Positions 1 through 6,888 of a DNA stretch of 20,413 nt are shown one piece after another. A model generated the notes under the pieces. It worked only from the letters and a program-made list of their open reading frames with translations. It was not told where the DNA came from and ran no database searches. A program made the position numbers and the translations under genes. Position 1 is the stretch's first letter. Each line of letters starts with the position of its first letter. Source of the stretch: JAAYCB01 sp012744395 (GTDB lineage Bacteria; Planctomycetota; Planctomycetia; Pirellulales; Thermoguttaceae); NCBI GenBank assembly GCA_028703175.1, contig JAQVNJ010000114.1, forward strand, positions 1 to 20,413. Direction: 5' to 3'.

Positions 1-565
1 CCGCGATGATTCGCCTGGTCTCGTCGAGCCAGCCGGCGCGCTCTTGCGGCGTGCTGAGGATGATCGACTCGAAATTGCGGCGGGTGAAGTCCTCGACGCC
101 GCAGAGACCGAAGATGCAGGCCTTCCAGAGGTTTTCCAGCGGGTCGCCGTAGAGGGCCAGTTCCGCCTCGCGCGGGGTGTTCGACGTGGTGACGACGACG
201 GCTGTCTTGCCCGCAAGGTGGCCGATCACCTTTCCCCCCTCGCCGAATTCATAGACGAGGCCTTGCCGCAGCACCCGGTCGACCCAGCCCTTGAGAATCG
301 CCGGGGGTTGGCCCCACCAGTTGGGATGGACAACGAGGTAGCCGTCGGCCGCCATCACCTCGTCGCAGTGCCGCCGCACGGTCGGATCGAGCTGCACGTC
401 ACGACCGATTTCCTCATGGGGAAGGATCGGGTCGAATCCTTCCGCGTAGAGGTCGTGCACGATCGTCTCATGGCCGTCGGCCTTGAGCTGCGCGACGGCC
501 GCATCGACAATCGCGTGGCAGAAGCTGCCCTTGCGCTGGTGCCCCAGAACGACGAGTATTTTCAT
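1..565 (-). CDS. FMN-dependent NAD(P)H oxidoreductase, flavodoxin-2 fold (5' part; runs off the left edge)
   Basis: The minus frame opens at ATG 565-563 and stays open to base 1, giving 188 complete codons without the C-terminus. The protein begins MKILVVLGHQRKGSFCHAIV, the phosphate-binding loop of the MdaB/NQO1/KefF-type flavodoxin-2 family. Around residues 79-98 it has the family signature HPNWWGQPPAILKGWVDRVL. The family reduces quinones or other electrophiles with NAD(P)H using bound FMN, and some members regulate potassium efflux channels. Members are usually about 190-250 residues, so little is missing. Upstream of the ATG the minus strand reads GAGGACC, a modest ribosome binding site. 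It lies downstream of sucD on the same strand, but a gap of about 250 bp and a possible own -10 box suggest separate transcription. Family assignment is firm; substrate and partner are unknown. Confidence 0.9.
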   Translation of the reverse strand, partial: MKILVVLGHQRKGSFCHAIVDAAVAQLKADGHETIVHDLYAEGFDPILPHEEIGRDVQLDPTVRRHCDEVMAADGYLVVHPNWWGQPPAILKGWVDRVLRQGLVYEFGEGGKVIGHLAGKTAVVVTTSNTPREAELALYGDPLENLWKACIFGLCGVEDFTRRNFESIILSTPQERAGWLDETRRIIA

Positions 566-621
566 GGTCCTCGGCCTTCTCCCTGGTTCCCTGTGGACTA
601 CCCCTTCCGATCGAACCTTTC

Positions 622-627
622 AGTATA
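622..627 (-). promoter_or_regulatory. Possible -10 box for the flavodoxin-like gene
   Basis: The minus strand reads TATACT, 5 of 6 matches to the sigma-70 -10 consensus, about 60 bases upstream of the ATG at 565. No recognisable -35 hexamer lies at 16-18 bp, so this is only a candidate. Confidence 0.25.
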
Positions 628-737
628 GGCGACCGGCACGGGCTATCCTAGGGCTCCCCTTGGCCGGTGAGCGGCGCGGCTTGCCCTGCGATTCCTGGGG
701 GGGTGCGGGCAGGATGGTAAACGGCCGAAGGGCGGAC

Positions 738-780
738 AAAAGCCGCTCGACAACCAAGCTCGGATGAACGCGAAAGCGGC
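738..780 (-). terminator. Weak terminator-like inverted repeat after sucD
   Basis: On the minus strand GCCGCT (780-775) and AGCGGC (747-742) form a 6-bp stem around a loop of about 27 nt. TTTTG follows directly. The long loop makes it a poor intrinsic terminator. It is listed because it is the only terminator-like signal between sucD and the next gene. Confidence 0.25.
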
Positions 781-814
781 ATAGTTGCGTTGGCGTTCTA
801 GTGGGGCCGGACGT

Positions 815-1723
815 TTACCCGACGCGTCCGTCGCGTTGCTCCCGCATTGCCGCCCGAGCCAGCGCCCGCTGCATCGCGGCGCCCATTTCGGCGGGGCTCT
901 CGGCCAGTTCGATGCCGGCCTTGGCCAGCGCCGCCAGTTTATCGGCGGCCGTCCCCTTGCCGGCGGAGATGATCGCGCCGGCGTGCCCCATGCGTTTGCC
1001 CGGCGGCGCGGTCCGCCCGGCAATGAAGGCCGCCACCGGCTTGCTGAAGCCGCCGGCGATGAACGCCGCGGCCTGTTCCTCGGCAGTCCCTCCGATCTCG
1101 CCGATCAGCAGCACGCCCTCGGTCTGCGGGTCCGCTTCGAACAGTTCCAGGAGGTCGACGAACGAGCTGCCCACAATCGGATCGCCGCCGAGCCCGACGC
1201 ACGTCGATTGGCCCAGCCCGATCCGCGTCAGCTGCCAGACCGCCTCATAGGTCAGCGTACCCGAACGGCTGAGGACGCCGATCGGGCCGGCCTTGTGGAT
1301 ATAGCCGGGCATGATCCCGATCTTGCACTCCTCCGGCGTGATCACGCCGGGGCAGTTGGGCCCAATCAGCCGGGCGCGGCCGCGGGCGAGCACGGCGGCC
1401 ACCCGCACCATGTCCAAGACGGGCACGCCCTCGGTCACGGCGACGATCGTGCGAATCCCCGCGTCGGCCGCCTCGAGAATCGCGTCGGCGGCGAACGCCG
1501 GCGGCACGAAGATCATCGTCGCCTCGGCGCCGGTCTTTTCCACGGCTTCCGCCACGGTGTCGAAGACGGGCACGCCCTCGGCGCTCGTCCCGCCCTTGCC
1601 GGGCGTGACGCCCCCCACGACCCGCGTCCCGTAGGCGATGCACTGCCTGGTGTGAAAGCCTCCCGCGTGGCCCGTGATCCCCTGGCACAGCACGCGGGTA
1701 TTCTTGTCCACAAGAATGCTCAT
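815..1723 (-). CDS. sucD: Succinate-CoA ligase (ADP/GDP-forming), alpha subunit
   Basis: Complete 302-residue protein, the normal size for SucD (about 290-300). Residues 1-120 are the CoA-binding Rossmann domain (QGITGHAGGFHTRQ near residues 14-27, GGVTPGKGG at 37-45). The C-terminal ligase domain contains GPNCPG at 121-126 and the phosphohistidine motif GHAGAIISAGKGTA, with the catalytic His at residue 247. Together with SucB/SucC-type beta subunit it converts succinyl-CoA, Pi and NDP to succinate, CoA and NTP in the cytoplasmic TCA cycle. The start ATG at 1723 lies 16 bp after the sucC stop, and CAGGG precedes it as ribosome binding site, so the two genes are almost certainly co-transcribed and co-translated. 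The last residues (about 285-302) are Arg-rich and variable. Confidence 0.98.
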   Translation of the reverse strand: MSILVDKNTRVLCQGITGHAGGFHTRQCIAYGTRVVGGVTPGKGGTSAEGVPVFDTVAEAVEKTGAEATMIFVPPAFAADAILEAADAGIRTIVAVTEGVPVLDMVRVAAVLARGRARLIGPNCPGVITPEECKIGIMPGYIHKAGPIGVLSRSGTLTYEAVWQLTRIGLGQSTCVGLGGDPIVGSSFVDLLELFEADPQTEGVLLIGEIGGTAEEQAAAFIAGGFSKPVAAFIAGRTAPPGKRMGHAGAIISAGKGTAADKLAALAKAGIELAESPAEMGAAMQRALARAAMREQRDGRVG

Positions 1724-1739
1724 AAGCGGCCCTGTGTTT

Positions 1740-2927
1740 CTAGCCCCCGGCGGCGGCCACGACCTTCACCGCGGCGTCGGTCAGCCCCTCGGCGGCGATG
1801 ATGTCGAGTCCGCTTTCGGCGAGCATCCTTCGCCCCTGGTCCACCTCGGTCCCTTCCAGCCGGACGACCAGCGGCGCGCGGAAACCCACCGAGCGGTAGG
1901 CGGCCAGAATCGCCTCGGCAATCGTGGTGCAGCGCATGATGCCGCCGAAGATGTTCACGAGCACGGCGTTCACGTCGCCGTCCTCGAGCAGGATCCGGAA
2001 GGCCTCGGTGACCTGGTCGACGTTGGCCCCGCCGCCGACGTCCAGAAAGTTCGCCGGCTCGCCCCCGTGGAGCTTGACGAGGTCCATCGTGCTCATCGCC
2101 AGGCCGGCCCCGTTGACCAGGCAGCCGATGTTTCCGGCGAGCTTGACATAGCTCAGGCCCGTTTCGCTCGCCCGGGCTTCGGCAGGGTCCTCTTCCGAAA
2201 GGTCTCGGAGGGCGGCCAGGTCGGGGTGGCGAAACAGGGCGTTGTCGTCGAAGCTGATCTTGGCGTCCAGCGCCAACAGTTCGCCGTCCGCGGTCACGAC
2301 CAGGGGATTGACCTCCACGAGGCTGCAATCGTTGCCGGCGAATACCCGGCCGAGCGCTCGCATGAATCCGTCGGCGGCGCGCGCGGCCGGGCCGGCGAGG
2401 GCAAGCTTCTGGGCGAGTTTGCGGACCTGGTAGGGCATCAGGCCGGCATCCGGATCGAACGGCTCGCGAAAGACAAGTCCGGGATTCTCGGCGGCGACCT
2501 TCTCGATATCCATGCCTCCCCGGCTCGACGCAATCACCACGGGCCTGGCCGCGGCGCGATCCACGGCGATCGCCAGGTAGAGTTCGCGGGCGACCTGGCA
2601 GCCTTCTTCGACGAGCACGTGGCGGACGCGGCGGCCGGCCGGCCCGGTCTGGACGGTCACCAGGGTCTGGCCGAGGATTCTGGCGGCAACTTCGGCCGCC
2701 TCGCCGGCGGAGCGAACGAGCTGCACGCCGCGCTGTTCGGGGTGTTCCAGGATCGTTCCTTTTCCCCGTCCGCCGGCATGAATCTGGGCCTTGACGACGG
2801 CCAGGGGGCCGCCAAGCTCATCGAAGCCGCCGGCCGCCGCCTGGGGAGAGTCGGCCACGACGCCGCGGGGGACCCGCACGCCGCTCTCGTGGAGAATCCG
2901 CTTGGCCTGGTATTCGTGAATCTTCAT
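1740..2927 (-). CDS. sucC: Succinate-CoA ligase (ADP/GDP-forming), beta subunit
   Basis: Complete 395-residue protein, close to the family's usual 385-400. It opens with MKIHEYQAKRIL, the canonical SucC start. The ATP-grasp domain follows, with KAQIHAGGRGKG near residues 46-57, EVNPLVV near 204-210 and the metal-binding segment ALDAKISFDDN. The C-terminal flavodoxin-like domain carries GNIGCLVNGAGLAMSTMDLV and FLDVGGGA, which bind the nucleotide-dependent phosphate transfer site, and VNIFGGIMRC. It binds nucleotide and forms the active ligase with the downstream sucD product. The ATG has only a weak ribosome binding site (GGCGAC). polX lies 102 bp upstream on the same strand, and no terminator is visible in that gap, so read-through from polX is possible. 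No residue of the family signatures looks missing. Confidence 0.98.
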   Translation of the reverse strand: MKIHEYQAKRILHESGVRVPRGVVADSPQAAAGGFDELGGPLAVVKAQIHAGGRGKGTILEHPEQRGVQLVRSAGEAAEVAARILGQTLVTVQTGPAGRRVRHVLVEEGCQVARELYLAIAVDRAAARPVVIASSRGGMDIEKVAAENPGLVFREPFDPDAGLMPYQVRKLAQKLALAGPAARAADGFMRALGRVFAGNDCSLVEVNPLVVTADGELLALDAKISFDDNALFRHPDLAALRDLSEEDPAEARASETGLSYVKLAGNIGCLVNGAGLAMSTMDLVKLHGGEPANFLDVGGGANVDQVTEAFRILLEDGDVNAVLVNIFGGIMRCTTIAEAILAAYRSVGFRAPLVVRLEGTEVDQGRRMLAESGLDIIAAEGLTDAAVKVVAAAGG

Positions 2928-3029
2928 CGTCGCCGCGCGACATCAGGTCCGAAAACGACACGCAACACCGTTCCCGCCGGAGCACGCGCAGGGCCGATCC
3001 GGCCCGCTGCGCGGCGGCCGCCGCCGGCC

Positions 3030-4748
3030 TCACGTCTTGCCGATCATCTTCCGCAGTTCGGGCCATGGCCGGCTGTTCGCCACGCCGTCGCGGGTGAGCC
3101 CGCCCCGCCGCGCCTGGAGGATGCCGTAGCGCAGCGTGCCGAGCCCCTCTATGTTATGCGCGTCGCTGGCGATGACAACGGGAACGCCGTAGTTCCGCGC
3201 CGCGGCGCAGGCCACGTCGTCCAGATCGAGGCGTTTGGGGTGGGCATTCAATTCGAGCATCTTCCGGTTCTCGGCGGCCGCCCGGAAGACGGCTTCCAGG
3301 TCGAGTTGGTAGGCTTTTCGCTGGTTCAGGAGGCGCCCGGTCGGGTGGGCGATCGCGCACACGCACGGGTTCTCGATCGCTTCGACGACGCGCCCGGTGA
3401 TCCGCTCCCGCGACTGGTTCTGGCCGTAATGGACACTTGCCACAATCCAATCTCCCTGGGCGAGGACCTCGTCGGGCAGGTCGAGCCCGCCGCCTTCCAG
3501 AATATCGACTTCGACCCCCTTGAGAACGCGAACCCCTTCGAGCCGGCGGTTGATCGCGTCGACTTCCTCCCATTGGCGGAGAAGCTGATCGGCGTCCAGT
3601 CCCCCGGCCATGGCGACGCGTTTGGAGTGATCGGTGATCGCCAGATACTCGAGCCCTCGCTGCCCGGCCGCGGCGGCCATTTCCTCGATGGTGGCCATGC
3701 CGTCGGACCACGTGCTGTGGGCGTGCAGATCGCCGCGGAGGTCCTCCAGGCGGACCAGCTCCGGCAGCGCCCCGGCGGCGGCCCATTCGAATTCGCTCCG
3801 GGCCTCGCGGAGTTCCGGGGGAAACAGCGGCAGGCCGAGGACGCCGTAGACGTCCGCCTCGTCTTCCCCGCCGATCCGCGTCTCGCCGCGAAAGACCCCG
3901 TACTCGTTGATCTTCAGGCCCCTGGCCTTGGCCATCCCGCGGAGCACCACGTTATGGGCCTGGGAGCCGGTGAAGTACTGAAGCGCTGCGCCGAACGACT
4001 CGGCCGGGACCACGCGCAAGTCGACCTGCAAGCCGACGTTCAGCCGGACGGACATCTTCGTGCCGCCGCGGAGCAGCACCTGGCCGATCGCCGGAAACCG
4101 GGCGAAGTGGTCCATCACCGCCTCGGGATCGTCGGCCAGCGCCAGCAGGTCGAGGTCCCCAACCGTATCCCGGCCGCGGCGATAGCTGCCCGCCGGCTCG
4201 ATCCGCTTGGCCGCCGGGCAGTCGGCGAAGTGCGCCTGGAGGGCCTCGACGATGCCCTCGGCGATCGCCCAATAGGTTCGCTTTCCCGCCTCTTCGGCGA
4301 TCGCGAGGTTTTCAAGAATCGACGCCTCCGTCTTCGCGCCAAAGCCCTTGATCAGGCGGACCTGGCCGGACTGGCAGGCCTGGCGGAGCTGATCGAGCGT
4401 GTTGATGCCCAGCTCCCGGTGGAGGAGGGCCGCTCGTTTCGGCCCCAGGCCGGGAACGCGGAGCAAAGCCAGCACGCTTTCGGGAGTCTCGGCGAGCAGC
4501 TCGTCGAGGATCGCCATCGTGCCGGTCGAAACCAGGTCCGCGATCTTCTCGGCAAGGTCCTCACCGATTCCTTTCATCTCGGTCAGGCGGCGGGCGGAAT
4601 CTTCCAGAATCGCCACGACGGGCTCGGGCAGGTCCTGGATCGCCCGCGCGCCGTTGCGGTAGGCGCGGATGCGAAACGGGTTCGCGCCCTGAAATTCAAG
4701 CAGATCGGCCACCTGTTCCAACCTGGCGGCGATTTCAGCGTTCGTCAT
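3030..4748 (-). CDS. polX: DNA polymerase/3'-5' exonuclease PolX (Pol X plus PHP domain)
   Basis: The product is 572 residues from the chosen ATG at 4748, typical of bacterial PolX (about 570-580). Three helix-hairpin-helix segments (MKGIGEDLAEKI at 58-69, VPGLGPKRAALL at 98-109, IKGFGAKTEASI at 133-144) make up the 8-kDa and fingers parts. The palm has GSYRRG at 187-192 and the metal-binding Asp pair in GDLDLL (D198, D200), with the third Asp in QVDLRV (D243). The C-terminal PHP phosphoesterase has HAHST (H342, H344), TDH (H374), GVEVDI (E413), H440, AHP (H468) and SDAH (D529, H531). Both active sites therefore look intact. The family fills gaps in base-excision repair and removes 3' ends. 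The frame extends 24 codons further upstream, but that stretch is unlike family N-termini; MTNAEIAARLEQVADLLE is the usual start. The ATG at 4751 is an equal alternative. Confidence 0.95.
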   Translation of the reverse strand: MTNAEIAARLEQVADLLEFQGANPFRIRAYRNGARAIQDLPEPVVAILEDSARRLTEMKGIGEDLAEKIADLVSTGTMAILDELLAETPESVLALLRVPGLGPKRAALLHRELGINTLDQLRQACQSGQVRLIKGFGAKTEASILENLAIAEEAGKRTYWAIAEGIVEALQAHFADCPAAKRIEPAGSYRRGRDTVGDLDLLALADDPEAVMDHFARFPAIGQVLLRGGTKMSVRLNVGLQVDLRVVPAESFGAALQYFTGSQAHNVVLRGMAKARGLKINEYGVFRGETRIGGEDEADVYGVLGLPLFPPELREARSEFEWAAAGALPELVRLEDLRGDLHAHSTWSDGMATIEEMAAAAGQRGLEYLAITDHSKRVAMAGGLDADQLLRQWEEVDAINRRLEGVRVLKGVEVDILEGGGLDLPDEVLAQGDWIVASVHYGQNQSRERITGRVVEAIENPCVCAIAHPTGRLLNQRKAYQLDLEAVFRAAAENRKMLELNAHPKRLDLDDVACAAARNYGVPVVIASDAHNIEGLGTLRYGILQARRGGLTRDGVANSRPWPELRKMIGKT

Positions 4749-4913
4749 CATTCTTCGCTTGCGCGGCTCCCGTTTTGGCTGCGACCGGACAATCCTCTTC
4801 AATCCTCCAGCCCGACGCACGCGGGGACCGATGCCCGACGATCAGGATAACCGGCCTGGCGGCACGGGGCAAGAAACGACCCGTCCCCAGCCGGTCCGCC
4901 AATCCCCCGCAAT

Positions 4914-4948
4914 GAAAAACGGCCCGGCGGGATGGCTCCCGCCGAGCC
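4914..4948 (-). terminator. Intrinsic terminator of the porin gene
   Basis: On the minus strand a 12-bp GC-rich stem (4948-4937 with 4932-4921, one mismatch) closes a GCCA loop. GTTTTTC follows it (4920-4915 region). It lies about 45 bp after the porin stop and before polX, as expected for a Rho-independent terminator isolating the two transcripts. Confidence 0.8.
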
Positions 4949-4991
4949 CTGGTTAACGGATTCCCGCCGCCTGGCAAAGCGGCAAATCCCC

Positions 4992-6416
4992 TTAGAAGGT
5001 GACAATCAGGTCGGCGCCGACGGTAAGTTGGTCGTCTTTCGATCCGCCGTCGAACGGCAACTCGCCGGTCATCCGATTCGGCGCGCCATCGTACCAGTCG
5101 TAGCGGACCTCGGGGCGGAAGACCACGTTGGCATGGGGACGCCAGTTCAGACCGACGCTCAATGCGGCGAAGTCACCGGCGAAGCCCGGTGGGCTGGCCC
5201 AGCCGTAGCGCCCGACGCTGCCCACGCCGGCCACCCGGCTGCCGTCGTCATCGCGGAACCATTCCAGACGCAGTCCCGCCGACCAGCAGGGATTGATCTG
5301 GTAGTACAGGTAGTTGACCAGGCTGTAGAACTCGGCGTCGCGGTTGGAGAACAGGTCGCCGTCGTTCGTGAAGCCGTAGACGTGCTGCAAGGCGTAGCGG
5401 AGCCGCCTGGTGAACGTCTGATCCCAGATCAACGCGTAGACGAACTGGTCTTCCACGCCCGCATCGTCCTGCGGGCCGGCGTTGACCATGAAACGCAGCC
5501 GCGTATTCTGGCTGCTCGAAGTCCAAGTCAGTCCGCCCATGAAATCGAGGGCGTCGTTGTTGTCTTCCCAGCGCATCCAGCCGCGATGGAAGCCGGCGTC
5601 GACCGCCCATCGCTCGCTGAGCTTGTAGTTGGCGTTGACCCCGGTGACAAGGAGCGGCTCACCGTAGCCCATCGTGTAGGAATGCGAGTAGAAGAAGTTG
5701 AGCACCGACGGCACCTGCTCGTAGCTCAGCAGGCCCGCGTAGTGCCCGATGCGAACGGTCAGGTCGTTGTAGGCCAGGTCGACGTAGGCCTGCGGAATCA
5801 CCATGCCGTAGGGGCTGTCGTTGGCGGTGATCCGGTCTTCGAGACCGCTGTTGACGCCGAAACGCCAGTCCGTGCCGTAAACCAGATCGATGTGACCGCC
5901 CAGGGCAAACCCGCAGCCATCGGTCTCCGCCGGCTTGTCGAGGAACAGCCACGCCTGGTTCATCTGGTACTGCTGATGGTAGTCGTTCAGGGCGACCGGC
6001 CCATTGAACCCGTCGGCCGGATCCTCCCCGTTGACCGTATAGCCCTGCTGCACCCATCCACCCACCTTGATGCCCAGGCAGCTGGTAAGCCAGCAATTCT
6101 TGAACAGCGAACAGGGCTCGTCCAGGTCACAGGAGCATCCCAGAAAGCCGGCGTGGCGGCCGCAACACGAGCCGCCCGACCTGTTCCATGTGCAAACACC
6201 ACACGCCTTGCAGTCGGGCGCCCTGGCTTCCACCGCCGGGTCGAGTCTCGGAGCAATCATCGGCTCGGGGACCCTGTCGGAGGGTGAAGTCGCCTGCGCG
6301 AGTTGGACGGATGGGTAGCGGATCGCCGAATCGGTTGGCTCGGCGGAATAGCCGGTTGCGACGATCGCCAATGCGGCGGCGACCGGCGGAAACAAGACGT
6401 TCCAACGAATTCGCAT
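4992..6416 (-). CDS. Outer-membrane beta-barrel porin, OmpL-like BBP2 family, with Cys-rich N-terminal segment
   Basis: The start is ATG 6416, preceded by AGGAAG at 5 nt; an in-frame ATG five codons upstream lacks this site. The product is 474 residues. Residues 1-25 are a Sec signal peptide (MRIRW then a hydrophobic run ending near ATGYSA). Residues 69-113 contain ten Cys, including CKACGVC and SCC. The barrel then begins with LGIKVGGWVQQGYTVN and continues with family-typical segments FNGPVALNDYHQQYQMNQAW, HIDLVYGTDWRFG, NFFYSHSYTMGYGEP and GGLTWTSS. It ends in the alternating strand TVGADLIVTF with a terminal Phe, the usual barrel-insertion signal. The family is abundant in planctomycetes and is thought to form outer-membrane channels; the permeant is unknown. 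It is transcribed alone: a long structured leader lies upstream and an intrinsic terminator downstream. Confidence 0.9.
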   Translation of the reverse strand: MRIRWNVLFPPVAAALAIVATGYSAEPTDSAIRYPSVQLAQATSPSDRVPEPMIAPRLDPAVEARAPDCKACGVCTWNRSGGSCCGRHAGFLGCSCDLDEPCSLFKNCWLTSCLGIKVGGWVQQGYTVNGEDPADGFNGPVALNDYHQQYQMNQAWLFLDKPAETDGCGFALGGHIDLVYGTDWRFGVNSGLEDRITANDSPYGMVIPQAYVDLAYNDLTVRIGHYAGLLSYEQVPSVLNFFYSHSYTMGYGEPLLVTGVNANYKLSERWAVDAGFHRGWMRWEDNNDALDFMGGLTWTSSSQNTRLRFMVNAGPQDDAGVEDQFVYALIWDQTFTRRLRYALQHVYGFTNDGDLFSNRDAEFYSLVNYLYYQINPCWSAGLRLEWFRDDDGSRVAGVGSVGRYGWASPPGFAGDFAALSVGLNWRPHANVVFRPEVRYDWYDGAPNRMTGELPFDGGSKDDQLTVGADLIVTF

Positions 6417-6455
6417 GGTTGCTTCCTGCATAAAGGGAATGGGCCAGTCCAGACT

Positions 6456-6552
6456 TGCCAGGCATCCGTCACGGCAGATTGGTCAATTGCAGGAGAACCT
6501 GCATCAGGCGAGAATCCTGCATCGACATACCCTTTTTCGGGGATGCCTGGCA
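6456..6552 (-). promoter_or_regulatory. Candidate structured leader of the porin mRNA (closed multi-hairpin element)
   Basis: A perfect 12-bp inverted repeat (TGCCAGGCATCC at 6456-6467, GGATGCCTGGCA at 6541-6552) closes 73 nt. Within it, in minus-strand order, are CCC/GGG around a purine-rich loop (CGAAAAA), CAGG/CCTG around ATTCTCG, and GCAGG-TTCT-CCTGC (6502-6489). The closing strand ends about 33 nt before the porin ribosome binding site, so the element would lie in the 5' untranslated region if transcription starts upstream of 6552. The layout of a closing stem with three small arms resembles cis-regulatory RNAs, but no known riboswitch consensus was recognised. A DNA-level role, such as a looped operator, is also possible. 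Confidence 0.4.
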
Positions 6553-6888
6553 GGAATGATTAGACCAGAGCGAAATGCCGGAGGTGTCTCGCTGACCGGC
6601 ATGAGCGGTGCATGCGCAGAGGTCGGGCGCACGTTGCCCAGCTTCGCAGGGCCATGTTTCACCGCTCCGCCGAGCGGATGCGCGGACGCGGCAACTCTCG
6701 ATCCTGTCGACGTTGACGTCTCCTGACCGGCGCCCGGCGGTTGATCGCAATCGACGCGATGCACCGTCGGCCCAGGCATCGGCCCCTTGCGATGGATCTC
6801 CAGGCAAAGGGGCAATCGGGCCGGTCCCGCCAGCCCGTTCACACGGTCTTCCCCCTGGACGGCGGTCCGTTTGTGCCGGATGTGCCGA
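6553..6888. other. Gene-free spacer, nothing recognised
   Basis: These 336 bp separate the stop of the radical SAM gene from the porin leader. Stop-free frames exist on both strands, but none has a plausible ribosome binding site or a recognisable protein. The porin promoter is probably here. TCTAAT on the minus strand near 6563 is a possible -10, but no good -35 accompanies it. Confidence 0.5.

Noticed and set aside
44..628. Plus-strand open frame at the left edge
   Set aside because: The minus strand encodes an unmistakable flavodoxin-2 family protein across the same bases.
1674..4850. A stop-free plus-strand frame of over 1,000 codons opposite sucC and polX
   Set aside because: The minus strand encodes two intact, motif-rich enzymes over the same interval. 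In high-GC DNA the antisense frame of a real gene is often open. The translated plus frame shows no recognisable domain.
6456..6552. Inverted-repeat-bounded segment as a miniature transposable element
   Set aside because: No target-site duplication flanks the 12-bp arms, and there is no second copy in the window. A leader RNA structure explains the position better, though only a genome-wide copy search would settle it.
6469..6807. 112-codon minus-strand frame upstream of the porin
   Set aside because: It has no ribosome binding site, its composition is Arg/Ser/Ala-rich like random high-GC sequence, and it runs through the inverted-repeat structure.
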